DNA of 64,000 bases from the NCBI RefSeq assembly GCF_019703515.2, contig NC_059382.1, forward strand, positions 15,789,001 to 15,853,000, given 5' to 3'. The notes below the pieces were generated by a model. The model saw only the letters and a program-made list of their open reading frames with translations. It did not search any database and was not told the DNA's origin. The stretch is from Myxocyprinus asiaticus (lineage: Eukaryota; Chordata; Actinopteri; Cypriniformes; Catostomidae). The position numbers and the translations under genes were made by a program. This document shows, one piece after another, positions 1 through 61,455 of this stretch. Numbering within the stretch: the first letter of the stretch is position 1; each line of letters opens with the position of its first letter.

Positions 1-47
1 GTAGCATTTTCATGATTAATGAAGGCAGGTTGTAAAGGTCTCAAATA

Positions 48-1630
48 CAGGTGCATCTCAATAAATTAGAATGTCGTGGAAAAGTTCATTTATTTCAGTA
101 ATTCAACTCAAATTGTGAAACTCGTGTATTAAATAAATTCAGTGCACACAGACTGAAGTAGTTTAAGTCTTTGGTTCTTTTAATTGTGATGATTTTGGCT
201 CACATTTAACAAAAACCCACCAGTTCACTATCTCAAAAAATTAGAATACATCATAAGACCAATAAAAAAAAATTGTTTTAGTGAATTGTTGGCCTTCAGG
301 AAAGTATGTTCATTTACTGTATATGTACTCAATACTTGGTAGGGGCTCCTTTTGCTTTAATTACTGCCTCAATTTGGCGTGGCATGGAGGTGATCAGTTT
401 GTGGCACTGCTGAGGTGGTATGGAAGCCCAGGTTTCTTTGACAGTGGCCTTCAGCTCATCTGCATTTTTTGGTCTCTTGTTTCTCATTTTCCTCTTGACA
501 ATACCCCATAGATTCTCTATGGGGTTCAGGTCTGGTGAGTTTGCTGGCCAGTCAAGCACACCAACACCATGGTCATTTAACCAACTTTTGGTGCTTTTGG
601 CAGTGTGGGCAGGTGCCAAATCCTGCTGGAAAATGAAATCAGCATCTTTAAAAAGCTGGTCAGCAGAAGGAAGCATGAAGTGCTCCAAAATTTCTTGGTA
701 AATGGGTGCAGTGACTTTGGTTTTCAAAAAACACAATGGACCAACACCAGCAGATGACATTGCACCCCAAATCATCACAAACTGTGGAAACTTAACACTG
801 GACTTCAAGCAACTTGGGCTATGAGCTTCTCCACCCTTCCTCCAGACTCTAGGACCTTGGTTTCCAAATGAAATACAAAACTTGCTCTCATCTGAAAAGA
901 GGACTTTGGACCACTGGGCAACAGTCCAGTTCTTCTTCTCCTTAGCCCAGGTAAGACGCCTCTGACATTGTCTGTGGTTCAGGAGTGGCTTATCAAGAGG
1001 AATACGACAACTGTAGCCAAATTCTTTGACATGTCTGTGTGTGGTGGCTCTTGATGCCTTGACCCCAGCCTCAGTCCATTCCTTGTGAAGTTCACCCAAA
1101 TTCTTGAATCGATTTTGCTTGACAATCCTCATAAGGCTGCGGTTCTCTCGGTTGGTTGTGCATCTTTTTCTTCCACACTTTTTCCTTCCACTCAACTTTG
1201 TTAACATGCTTGGATACAGCACTCTGTGAACAGCCAGCTTCTTTGGCAATTAATGTTTGTGGCTTACCCTCCTTGTGAAGGGTGTCAATGATTGTCTTCT
1301 GGACAACTGTCAGATCAGCAGTCTTCCCCATGATTGTGTAGCCTAGTGAACCAAACTGAGAGACCATTTTGAAGGCTCAGGAAACCTTTGCAGGTGTTTT
1401 GAGCTGATTAGCTGATTGGCATGTCACCATATTCTAATTTGTTGAGATAGTGAATTGGTGGGTTTTTGTTAAATGTGAGCCAAAATCATCACAATTAAAA
1501 GAACCAAAGACTTAAACTATTTCAGTCTGTGTGCATTGAATTTATTTAATACACGAGTTTCACAATTTGAGTTGAATTACTGAAATAAATGAACTTTTCC
1601 ACGACATTCTAATTTATTGAGATGTACCTG
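48..1630 (-). mobile_element. Tc1-like transposon, nearly complete
   Basis: Inverted terminal repeats of about 200 bp begin CAGGTGCATCTCAATAAATT at the left and end with its near-complement at the right. TA dinucleotides flank both ends (46-47 and 1631-1632), as expected for Tc1/mariner target duplication. The element sits in BCAS3 intron 8 and encodes one transposase on the minus strand. The arms differ by only a few percent, so the insertion looks fairly young. Confidence 0.93.
329..1331 (-). pseudogene. Tc1-like DD34E transposase, broken by one frameshift
   Basis: The frame starts MGKTADLTVVQ at 1331, with a helix-turn-helix region (LIAKEAGCSQSAVSKHVN). It then loses frame near 1185, and continues in a second frame (KLSGRKKCGRKRC...) to the stop. 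The second frame carries the catalytic aspartates in LFSDESKF and FQQDLAPAHT and the glutamate in SPDLNPIENLW, and ends KGAPTKY. Apart from this one small indel the product has the usual length (about 335 residues). It is thus a recently dead or trans-mobilised copy. Confidence 0.9.
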
Positions 1631-1632
1631 TA

Positions 1633-39445
<37,813 letters not shown>

Positions 39446-39598
39446 TGCAAACTACTCAGAATCCTGTTCAGAAAAGAACATGAGCAGATACAGAGATCAT
39501 TTTATTTCTGATCATTACATGATAATAAACAGCAATGCAGAGATGCCTCACTCTAGGTGACTTTCTCATTACTCCAAATTTAACAAGTGACAGATGTT

Positions 39599-39812
39599 TC
39601 AACAAAAAGAGATGTTAGGCAGAATGTCAGGAGCTGAGAGCTTCAGTCAAAATTCACTTTCATTGCATTTTTTTTATATACACAATTCAAGTGAAGAACA
39701 GTCTTCCTAACATCTTTGGTGATGCACAGCAGAAAGGCAGTCATGCTGGTTTGCAACAACATATGGTTGAGGGAATGATGATAGAATTTTCATTTCTAGG
39801 TGAACTATCCAA
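39599..39812. mobile_element. 'GTTCACCC' family miniature element, decayed
   Basis: Carries AGAGATGTTAGGCAGAATGT, its decayed inverse, and the right end TTTCATTTCTAGGTGAACTA. It lies about 150 bp upstream of BCAS3 exon 1. Confidence 0.6.
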
Positions 39813-40402
39813 TGTAAACAAATGATTGGGTACAAGTGTTTGCACATATGTGCGTGGTTCAGTTCAATCTGCATCATTGGCGCATTCCTATGAAGTATTG
39901 ATCATGTAAACAATCTATACCATAGACTTGGTTTTGACAGCATGAATGAGGAAAACAAAACATTTTGTGATTTTAAACCAACTAAATACAGACGGGCTAA
40001 TGAACTGACCTGTATGACGCAAATACCATCACTCCCACCAAATCAATGCCAGTAGTTCTGGAGTCTGTTACATTTTAACATACATTAAACCATATTTAAT
40101 GTGAAGTACTGTCGAAAGATATGTCTTGAGTATCATAGAACAGACTGGCTCTTTTATTCAGCTCATAAACATTTCAACATAACTATCTCAACCGTCTGTC
40201 TGTTAGCTTAGCCAATACTGCTATCTGCCAGCATAAAGCTTTGAAGACAAAGAACTAAGCAATGGCAATAACTTAAATTACTTTCTGAGAAAATAAAAAT
40301 AGGTAAAATATGACAGAAATATCCAGTTAAATGTTTACTGAAGCGACATTTATACAAACCGAAGGCTTTTTGTTTTGAATTCGGATCAACAGAAGTCCTC
40401 AC

Positions 40403-40560
40403 CAAACGCCACAGTACACAGTGCGGCAGACATGCTACTGAACAACAGATACATTGACCAATCAGAGGTGAGCGATTGAGACGACTAGCCAATAAAATTA
40501 CGATAAAGGTGGTCACTTTGAAAATTCTGGCCAATCGGAGTTGGAGAGGGTTGTTTTGGT
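40403..40560 (-). promoter_or_regulatory. bcas3: Putative BCAS3 promoter with three CCAAT boxes and leader-exon donor
   Basis: Three CCAAT motifs on the plus strand (40458-40462, 40489-40493, 40531-40535), spaced 31 and 42 bases, lie just upstream (minus-strand sense) of a candidate untranslated exon whose donor reads GCGTTTG|GTGAGG at 40403. The exon-1 acceptor about 930 bases downstream supports a spliced 5' UTR. Inferred from motifs only. Confidence 0.45.
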
Positions 40561-40721
40561 TTTATTGCTCAATGAAACTAATTTGACGTGTCATTAAAAT
40601 TGACATTCACGTCATGGTGGAGTTTCATATAAAGCGAAATTTGTTTGGTTGGCTCTTATATTAGCACGTTTATATCCAAAAATGAGGTCTGTTAGAGACA
40701 GCAGCCTGGATAACCTGCATG

Positions 40722-40804
40722 TTACGTCACGTCACGCTGATGTGTTTATTTACATCGAAGTGTCGCGTGATCACAAGCCGAGTTACTTCGCTTAATCTCG
40801 GCTT
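40722..40804. promoter_or_regulatory. CRE-like motif and GC-rich inverted repeat upstream of BCAS3
   Basis: TTACGTCACGTCAC contains a variant CREB/ATF site (TGACGTAA on the minus strand). Fifty bases further, AAGCCGAG and CTCGGCTT form an 8-bp inverted repeat around a 14-base loop. The stretch is richer in CpG than its surroundings. Function is unknown. Confidence 0.3.
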
Positions 40805-41073
40805 AATTCGGAAAAGCGAAGCAGACATGAATGATCAAGCGGATAGAGGGGTGGGATGATTAGCGTAACATCCAGAATAAACATGAGAGTAAGTTTTACA
40901 ATGTCTTACGGCAACTGACTAAAAAGATCCCAAGTCGTATTTCAAGTGATTCAACCAAGTAGAGAAGCATTTTTTTTATCACAGACGTGGGGGCCCCATA
41001 CCCTCAACGAACCCAGGGACTACAACATCAAAAAGCCAGATCGTTTTATGGATTACCTTTATACAGACATTAT

Positions 41074-41199
41074 CTCCTTTTTGGAGCTTAAAAGGCATGA
41101 CCACCATTCATTTGCATTGTATGGACCTACAGAGTTGAGATGTTCTTCTAAAAATCTTCGTTTGTGTTGAGAATTTTCATTTTTGGGCGAACTACTCCT
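41074..41199. mobile_element. Right half of a TTAA miniature element
   Basis: Includes TTGCATTGTATGGACCTACA and the right end TTTTTGGGCGAACTACTCCT, followed by TTAA at 41200-41203. The left half is missing. Confidence 0.55.
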
Positions 41200-41225
41200 T
41201 TAAGAAATGATCTGATACACTTTAA

Positions 41226-41546
41226 AGGGATAGTCCACCCCAAAATGAAATGCCTCATCATTTACTCACCCTCGTGCCATTCAAGATGTGCATGACTTTC
41301 TTTCTTCTGCAGAACACAAACGAAGAATTTTAGAAAAATGTTTTAGCTCTGTAGGTCCAGGCAAGTGAATGGTGGCCAAAACTTTGAAGTGACCAAAGCG
41401 CTGAAGCTTCAAAAAGCATATAAAGGCAGCATAAAAGTAATATACAACTCTAGTGTTTAACCCATGTCTGAGAGAGAAGACATGGATTCATGTCATGAGT
41501 TTGGAAAATTCACGAGAGAATTTTCATTTTTGGGTAAACTATTCCT
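41226..41546. mobile_element. TTAA miniature element, complete
   Basis: AGGGATAGTCCACCCCAAAA at left and TTTTTGGGTAAACTATTCCT at right are inverted, with TTAA at 41222-41225 and 41547-41550. Non-coding interior. Confidence 0.8.
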
Positions 41547-41613
41547 TTAAAGTTCAAATAAATTAATGATCAGTCAAGTAAATCAGTGAAAATTTCTCAC
41601 TGTAAAAGTTTTT

Positions 41614-41672
41614 TTTATTGGCCTGTTTAAGTATGACAGCACCTTCAGTTTAGAATGATCATTTCTTTTATT
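41614..41672 (-). terminator. ppm1d: Candidate PPM1D polyadenylation signals
   Basis: TTTATT on the plus strand (AATAAA on the minus strand) occurs at 41667-41672 and 41614-41619, about 710 and 760 bases after the stop codon. They follow an AT-rich, repeat-free 3' UTR-like stretch and precede TTAA miniature elements. Which one is used cannot be told from sequence. Confidence 0.35.
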
Positions 41673-42377
41673 ATGGAAAAAAGTAAAACATCAAAATGTT
41701 ATTGAAAAACATGAAAACAGTCAAACAACTGTAATGTTTAAAATCCAAAATGCATAATTCATAAAGTTCATGCTTACATTTAACATTAACATTACACTTT
41801 ATGACATAGGGTTTAGATTTGATACCAGTAACCACTACATATGATGAATCGTTCTCTTTGATAGGTAAAACAATGTACAAAAATACCTATACCATTGCTC
41901 CCAGCAAAATCTCTTGAGACAAACAAATTTTGAAACAGGTGACATGTAAGATGCAGGGAATTATCTTCTCAGAAGATAAAGGTTGTTTTTTTGGTAAAGG
42001 AAAGGTTTTTTTTTTTTTTTTAAGTGCAAAAATACCTATTTGATCCATCATGTCAACCCGAATGAACTGACGCATAACAAAATTGAAATACTTTTTTGAA
42101 ACCGATTAGGAATAAGCAGTAAACACGCATTAGAAGAAAAACAAAAACCAATTTAAAATTGAATTAAACAACACTTTGTCTTTTCATTAGTTTCCAAAAT
42201 ATAAAGTATAAAAGCTTAAAATATCATACACTTAAACATGGGTGTTTTGAACGGAAGAGTGTTTTTAACATGGTTACTTGCTTCAGGATTTGGTTTCTCA
42301 GTAGCTTATATGTACTATAATCGGAGTCTGACTGTCCATTGTGAATGTAAGATTGTACTGTAATAGGAACACAAATG

Positions 42378-56273
<13,896 letters not shown>

Positions 56274-56450
56274 TGTTTGTTCGGACAGAAAGACCGGTTG
56301 AGAAGCAGAAGTGTTTAGGCAAAAGCACGACTCAGGCCGGGTGCGGGTTTCCCTCTTTGTTTACCTTCGATGTTGTGGGCATGCGCAGAATCCCGATGAC
56401 GAATTCACAGGGGTCAGTGGACACTTTCAGTTATTTGACCCTTTGATGGA
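56274..56450 (-). promoter_or_regulatory. ppm1d: Putative PPM1D promoter / 5' UTR region
   Basis: The sequence directly upstream of the ATG is GC-rich and repeat-free. It includes GGGCATGCGC (56377-56386), which matches an NRF1 half-site on the reverse strand and 9 of 10 positions of a p53 half-site, and a TGACG CRE half-site near 56396. Mammalian PPM1D is known to be induced by p53 and CREB, but single half-sites are weak evidence. Confidence 0.35.
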
Positions 56451-56699
56451 GAAGGGCACAACATTTTGAGAATGTCCTAACACGATGCATCATGGTTATG
56501 TAGTGTATGTGTAAATGACCAAATATAAGCATACTACCATGTAAAAGTATCAGATAAGGAGGGCATGCATTAGATTTACACCCAGTGTGGAAATGGCATA
56601 ACACTGCATTGAGGCTATTACGCCATTGTCATTTTGAGTTCCAGATCGTTTTGAAGTTTTCATTTTGAACTTGTGCTTATAAGCATAATGCACATGCTG

Positions 56700-56935
56700 A
56701 AAGAGACGATTCACCCAAAATGAAAACTCCCCCTCGTGCAATCCCAGATGTGTCTTTCTTTCTTCTGCTGAACACAAAGGAAGATTTTTAGAAGAATATA
56801 TAAACTCTGTAGGTCCATGCAATGCAAGTCAACAGGGTCCAAAACTTTGAAGCTCAAAAAAGCACATAAAGGCAGCATAAAAGTAATCCAGATGACTCCA
56901 GTGGTTAAACCCATGTCTTAAGCAACAATATGATA
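56700..56935. mobile_element. 'GTTCACCC' family miniature element, right end lost
   Basis: GAGACGATTCACCCAAAATG at left, then the family interior (CTGCTGAACACAAAGGAAG, GTAGGTCCATGCAATG, GGCAGCATAAAAGTAATCCA). It matches the complete copy at 41226-41546. Confidence 0.6.
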
Positions 56936-57787
56936 GGTGTGGGTGAGAAACAGATCAATATTTAAGTCCTTTTTTACTATAAATTCTCCTCCCTGCCCAG
57001 CAGGTTGCGATATGCACGAAGAATGGGAATGGTCAAAAACAAAAGAAGAACTATTTGGAGAGAAGACCGAGGGAAGTTTGAAAGTGGAGATTTGTAGTTA
57101 AAATAAAAAAAATTAAAATAAAAATAAAGGGGGGGGGGGGGGGCGGGGGGAGCTATTGTGAAAAATGTGTTCTGAAATTCTGTTTGGTAGTGCAGAAATT
57201 AAACATTTCAGCTTTGAGCTAAACTGGCTAAATGCAATATCCTTCAAGGGTGATCTTCAAAGTATTAGAAAGACATCCGAGTTTATTGCGATTGCAATCT
57301 ATCTTGTGGAACTAAATCATGCAACTGCATTTTTACTGATGCAATCTATAAATATGTGTAGAATGAACTACAAATATTTTCATATTCTCTAATATTACAT
57401 ACATATTCTTTCAAAAAGGACAAGGTCTGTAGTTTAAAAAAAAGTCTCTATATTTGAAAATCCAGCAGATGGTGCTGTACACCATATAATTTCAGAATTT
57501 AAGAGTGCGCGGTTAAAATAGTTTGGGATTGTTTTAATTTGTTTTTTTTTCTTTTTCTTTCAGTTAGCTGGTTCTTCGAGATCACTGTACTGCTGCAAAC
57601 ATCAGTCAGCTTTTAGATATTAAAATAAGCTCAATAGGTTGTGTGTGCAGTGGTGTGCAAATAAAACCTAGTAAACCATAAACTTCTGTCCTGTCCGCCT
57701 ACATTCAAAACATTCACAATATAATAACTCTGAAGAAGAACATTATATTAGCTGAACTGTTTCAGATTTACATACAATACAGGACAT

Positions 57788-57964
57788 GGGGAACCCTATG
57801 ATGGGGTTAACCCTATGATGTGGGGAACCCTGTGATGTTGGGTAACCTTATAATGCAGGGCAACCCTATTATGTGGGAGAACTCTATGATGCAGTGTAAC
57901 CCTATGATGGGGGAGCTCTATGATGCGGAGTAACCCTATGATGGGGGAACCCTAAGATGGGGGG
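57788..57964. repeat. Minisatellite, about 10 units of about 17 bp
   Basis: Variable repeats of GGGGAACCCTATGATG (variants TAACCCTATGATG, GAGCTCTATGATGC, CAACCCTATTATG). Each unit contains a CCCTAT-like core. Not coding. Confidence 0.85.
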
Positions 57965-58336
57965 AAAATGTACATGTTGTAAACTTGGAATATAGTAATG
58001 TTATTAAGTCTCTGGAAATGTCCTAAAACACAAGTTATAGCCATCTTTCGTTCACTCCTCTTTAAAGTCAAAATATTTCCTTGAACTATTTTTAAAAGTG
58101 TCCAAAAACTGACAAAAAACTTGCGATTCTAATTGGGTATCACTGTTATTTTAAATCTGTTATTTACTGTAAGTAGAAAATCTAAATATTTTATTTGGAT
58201 GATTAGTAACATCTTAGTTAGATGTTTTTTGACGCTTTAAAAAAAACAAAAAAAAAACAAAAAAACAAGGGGGGGTGGCATCCACTTGCATCCCTCAAAC
58301 TGAGCCCAGAATGTAGCTATTGTATGTACAATTTAA

Positions 58337-58403
58337 AGTATTATTCCGAGTTCAATACAAGTTAAGCTTAATCGACAGCATTCATGCCTTAATGTTGATT
58401 ACC

Positions 58404-58484
<81 letters not shown>

Positions 58485-58993
58485 GTTATTGAGGTTACAG
58501 AGAGGCACTTACCATGGAAGTGAATGGTGCCAATTTTTGGAGGGTTCAAAGGCATAAATGTGTAGCTTAATTTTATAAAAGCACTTGCAGTAATTCTCCT
58601 GTTAAAACTCATGTATTATTTGAGCTGTAAAGTTGTTTTATGGTCATTTTTGTGTTTTAGGGTTTACATTGTTACATTGTCCATGCAAGGAGGTTGTAAA
58701 ACTGGATATAAGTTTACACAGAAAAGGTTAGTAAGTGATTTTCACAGTAAAATATTGTTAAAATGCATATTGTTTACATTTTGTGACTATACTTATAAAA
58801 CAGTATATTACCGTTCATGGATTGGTCCCCATTCACTTCCATTGTAAGTGCCTCACTGTAACTAAGATTTTTTATTTTATTTTATTTTTTAAGAAAAAGA
58901 GGGACAAGTCAAAATTACTTTTTGTGAGTAATCAACATTGTGCCACAAATGCTGTCAATTGAGCTAAACTTGTATTGAACCTGGAATATTCCT
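58337..58993. mobile_element. Second copy of the AGGAATGTTCCGG TTAA element
   Basis: Left AGTATTATTCCGAGTTCAAT and right inverse AGGAATATTCCAGGTTCAAT. The left TTAA (58333-58336) is kept and the right one has become TTGA. An (AT)n(ATT)n microsatellite at 58408-58493 has expanded inside the left arm. Confidence 0.8.
58408..58493. repeat. Microsatellite (AT)n(ATT)n
   Basis: About 23 AT units followed by about 13 ATT units, in the left arm of a TTAA element. Apparent frames across it are artefacts. Confidence 0.95.
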
Positions 58994-59139
58994 TTGAGCT
59001 TTCTGTGCTTTGTTTTAATGCGTTTATTTTAAAGCAGGTGGAAATTATTTAAAACTTACATTTTATGACAGTTTAGTAGCACATGTTCTGATTTCTACAA
59101 AGCTGTATTATTCCACATTACATGACCTGTATTTTGAAA

Positions 59140-59258
59140 TTACGCTCAATTTGAAGCTCAAACCCCAAGCGGAAGTGAATGCTAGAGTTAACGGAAGTTG
59201 AATTTGTTGATCGAGTGCAACTCACAAGCCACTTTCAGAGGCGCCGGGCTGCCCAGAG
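59140..59258 (+). promoter_or_regulatory. ccdc9: CCDC9-like promoter and first (non-coding) exon
   Basis: Two ETS/GABP-type sites in the same orientation, GCGGAAGTGA (59169-59178) and ACGGAAGTTG (59191-59200), precede a GC-richer stretch that ends in the donor CCCAGAG|GTAAAG. No TATA box is visible. This layout fits a TATA-less housekeeping promoter with an untranslated exon ending at 59258. The transcription start is inferred, not seen. Confidence 0.55.
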
Positions 59259-59872
59259 GTAAAGTAACGTAGAGTTTTAATGCCTTGAAGCATTTATATT
59301 TATATCTGCATGTTTTTGATTGTATTTCCAATTTCCTCTTGTTTTAATCTGTTTCACTTTACATCAAATCGATCTGAGCTCGACTGCTGAATTGGATAGA
59401 TTGACTCTTGGCGGCTCCTTTGATACCGATACGTTGTGTATAACCATGACATGTCACACTCCCGCTGTTGAGACGTTATTCATACACTTTTAATGTTTTC
59501 AGATATCTTCTCTGGCTTGTTCATAGTGCTGTGATCTAATTAATAAGCTTATACGGGGCTTTGTACCGTCTCTGTGATCATAAGAAGGCTTATGATGATG
59601 GGCTTATGATGGCAATGCCAACCACTCTCCTATTATTATTTTTTATTTGCCCTGTTAAGGTCTTATTATTTTGGTTGTGTATGCAGTTCTGTGTATTATA
59701 AATAGTTTAAACATTTGCCCCTATAGTGTTTAAATTATTTTACTTTTTTGTTTTATTTTGCTATATATAATACTTTTGCATTATCGTACTCTAATAGAAA
59801 TCACAAATCTTTAGTACTGTCATGCCATTGGTTGATTTGTCTCCTCATCATTTACCTTTGTCTCCTGTTTAG

Positions 59873-59928
59873 GTTACGGGGCAGAGTTTCTTCAACTCTC
59901 CACCGCTTCTATTTTAAAACAGGCCATG
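59873..59928 (+). CDS. ccdc9: CCDC9-like exon 2: 5' UTR ending in the start codon
   Basis: Acceptor TCTCCTGTTTAG is followed by 53 bases of leader and GGCCATG, then donor GTGAGG directly after the ATG. This exon therefore contributes a single codon. An internal alternative acceptor (TTTTAAAACAG) just before GCCATG would shorten only the leader. Confidence 0.75.
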
Positions 59929-60953
59929 GTGAGGCTCACTATTATTATGTCTGTATTGTAGAGTTTAATCAGTTGGTCAAGGATAAAGAGGTCCTACAAA
60001 GTTATTGTTATTTGAGATATAACACAATTGCCAAAACACATATAGCCAAAAGTATGTGGGCATCTTTTTTTAATTAACAGATTTGGCTATTTCAGCTACA
60101 CTCATTACTAGCAAGTGCATAACATCAAGCATACAGTCATGCAACCTCCTTAGACAAACATTTTCAATAGAGTGGGGCATGTCTTTTCTTTTCCATCATG
60201 ACATTGCCCCTATGCACAAAGCAAGGTCCATAAAGAAATGTTTTTTGAATGAAGATCTTGACTATCTTGCATAAAATCAGCAAGTAGGAAATAGCAGCAA
60301 AGGAAGGAGCAACATCCTATTAATGGCCATGGTTTTAACCTTAAAGGAGTCATGACATGCCTTTTCTATTATTTTAATATGTTCCTTGAGGTTAACTAAT
60401 TAGTAATGTTTTTTCACACACACACACACACACAAACACAAAAACAGTCAAATATTTAATTTCCACCCTCATTGTCCCTCTGTCAGAAATGATCGGTTTT
60501 GGTGCTGCTTCTCCTTTAAGACTTGACAGTAAACGCCCACTGTTGTGATCGGCTCTTTGTTCTTGACTGACCTGCTCTCTCATTGCCATCTCACTGCTCA
60601 CCACTACTGGGCAGGGCTACGGAAGTGATAAGGTAAAGTAGACATTGATGTGTTGCTGTGGAGGTGGTCAAATGCAAATGTTTACCACAGTGTGACATCA
60701 CAATGTGGAGGAAGTAGAGAATGAGTCATTTTGGCAGCTTGGTTTTAATAAATGCTCTTTTTGCAGTGAGGAGGGAGTTTTGAGTTCTGAAACTTACAGT
60801 ATGTTTTTATTGTACAATGACCTCTTATACCTCAAAAGATCAAGGAAAATTTGATTCATGTCATGACCCCTTTAATGAGTCCTGCACATCAGTTAGATCA
60901 TTAAAGTTTTTTCCCTTGTCTCTGATTAGTGTTCTGGAATTTTGCACCCATGT

Positions 60954-60993
<40 letters not shown>

Positions 60994-61455
60994 TTTGTTA
61001 GTCAACTGTGGTGGATCTAAAGACGAAAGAGGAGAAGGATGCCGAGCTGGACAAAAGGATTGAAGCTCTACGGAAGAAGAATGAGGCTTTGGTCAAGAGA
61101 TATCAGGTGAATTTGAGTGCTGATGTTTGATACACTGCCACAACCTTGCCCGTTTGTTTATTTTCTCTATTTTTCTGCCTAACATATGTTTGCCTTGATG
61201 TGACATGCATTTGTTGTTAAATCAGGCCTAGAGATGCTCTGATTCAAGACTTTTAACTCAATCTGGTTTTATTAATTTAGCTTGCTTGTCTTTCTCTTGT
61301 GTCACCAGGAAATACAGGAAGATAAGAAAAAGGCAGAGCAAGAGGGTATCGCCGTGACAACGACTCGCAAACCCCGCCCTCATGAGCCTGACTCAGAACG
61401 GAGAAAGGTGAAGGAGAACTTCACTGTGACAGTCGACATTTCCAAACCGACTGGG
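59926..61455 (+). CDS. ccdc9: CCDC9-like coiled-coil protein, first 85 codons in 3 coding exons
   Basis: Coding exons 59926-59928 (only the ATG), 61002-61106 and 61309-61455 join in phase 0. They read M-STVVDLKTKEEKDAELDKRI..., with EALRKKNEALVKRYQEIQED forming a short amphipathic coiled coil. This is the signature N-terminus of CCDC9 (human ...SKEEKDAELDKRIEALRRKNEAL...), a poorly characterised protein reported with RNA-binding and exon-junction-complex partners. The related CCDC9B shares the coiled coil. The basic RKPRP stretch that follows favours CCDC9. Downstream exons lie beyond 64000. The gene is transcribed away from PPM1D. Confidence 0.85.
60035..60340 (+). mobile_element. Internally deleted Tc1-type element
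   Basis: The left end TATAGCCAAAAGTATGTGGGC and a short transposase scrap, FHHDIAPMHKARSIKK (second catalytic Asp region), remain. Most of the element and its right terminus are gone. Confidence 0.6.
60346..60871. mobile_element. TTAA miniature element (AGGAGTCATGACATG family)
   Basis: The left end AGGAGTCATGACATG and right inverse AGGGGTCATGACATG lie between TTAA copies at 60342-60345 and 60872-60875. A (CA)n tract sits at 60413-60434. Confidence 0.82.
61002..61106 (+). CDS. ccdc9: CCDC9-like exon 3 (coiled coil)
   Basis: Thirty-five codons, STVVDLKTKEEKDAELDKRI then EALRKKNEALVKRYQ, phase 0 at both ends. The acceptor TTTGTTAG is preceded by a (TC)n tract that acts as an extreme polypyrimidine tract. 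The donor is TATCAG|GTGAAT. Confidence 0.9.
61309..61455 (+). CDS. ccdc9: CCDC9-like exon 4
   Basis: Forty-nine codons starting EIQEDKKKAEQEGIAVTTTR and ending FTVTVDISKPTG. The acceptor is GTCACCAG and the donor ACTGGG|GTGAGA. It is the last CCDC9 exon I can find before the right edge. Confidence 0.9.

Larger units (their letters stand above)
39446..42377. other. Intergenic region between BCAS3 and PPM1D
   Basis: About 2.9 kb holding the BCAS3 promoter candidates and three 'GTTCACCC'-family miniature elements (39599-39812, 41074-41199, 41226-41546). The presumed PPM1D 3' UTR occupies roughly 41590-42377. No other gene is seen. Confidence 0.6.
56274..59258. other. Divergent intergenic region, PPM1D to CCDC9-like gene
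   Basis: About 3 kb between two oppositely transcribed genes. It holds a decayed TTAA miniature element (56700-56935), a poly-G run (57128-57150), a minisatellite (57788-57964), and a long-armed TTAA element (58337-58993) with an internal microsatellite. No additional gene is seen. Confidence 0.6.
59929..61001. other. CCDC9-like intron 2
   Basis: Holds a Tc1-derived fragment (60035-60340), a TTAA element (60346-60871) and a (TC)n tract (60958-60992) that abuts the exon-3 acceptor. No coding content. Confidence 0.6.

Noticed and set aside
329..701. Plus-strand frames at the window start
   Set aside because: They are antisense shadows of the Tc1-like transposase.
56377..56386. p53 response element in the PPM1D promoter
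   Set aside because: Only one half-site with a mismatch; a full element needs two adjacent half-sites, which I do not see. An NRF1 site is equally likely.
57788..57964. CRISPR-like array or interstitial telomere repeat
   Set aside because: Units are contiguous without spacers, and the CCCTAT-like core is not the vertebrate telomere motif TTAGGG/CCCTAA in phase.
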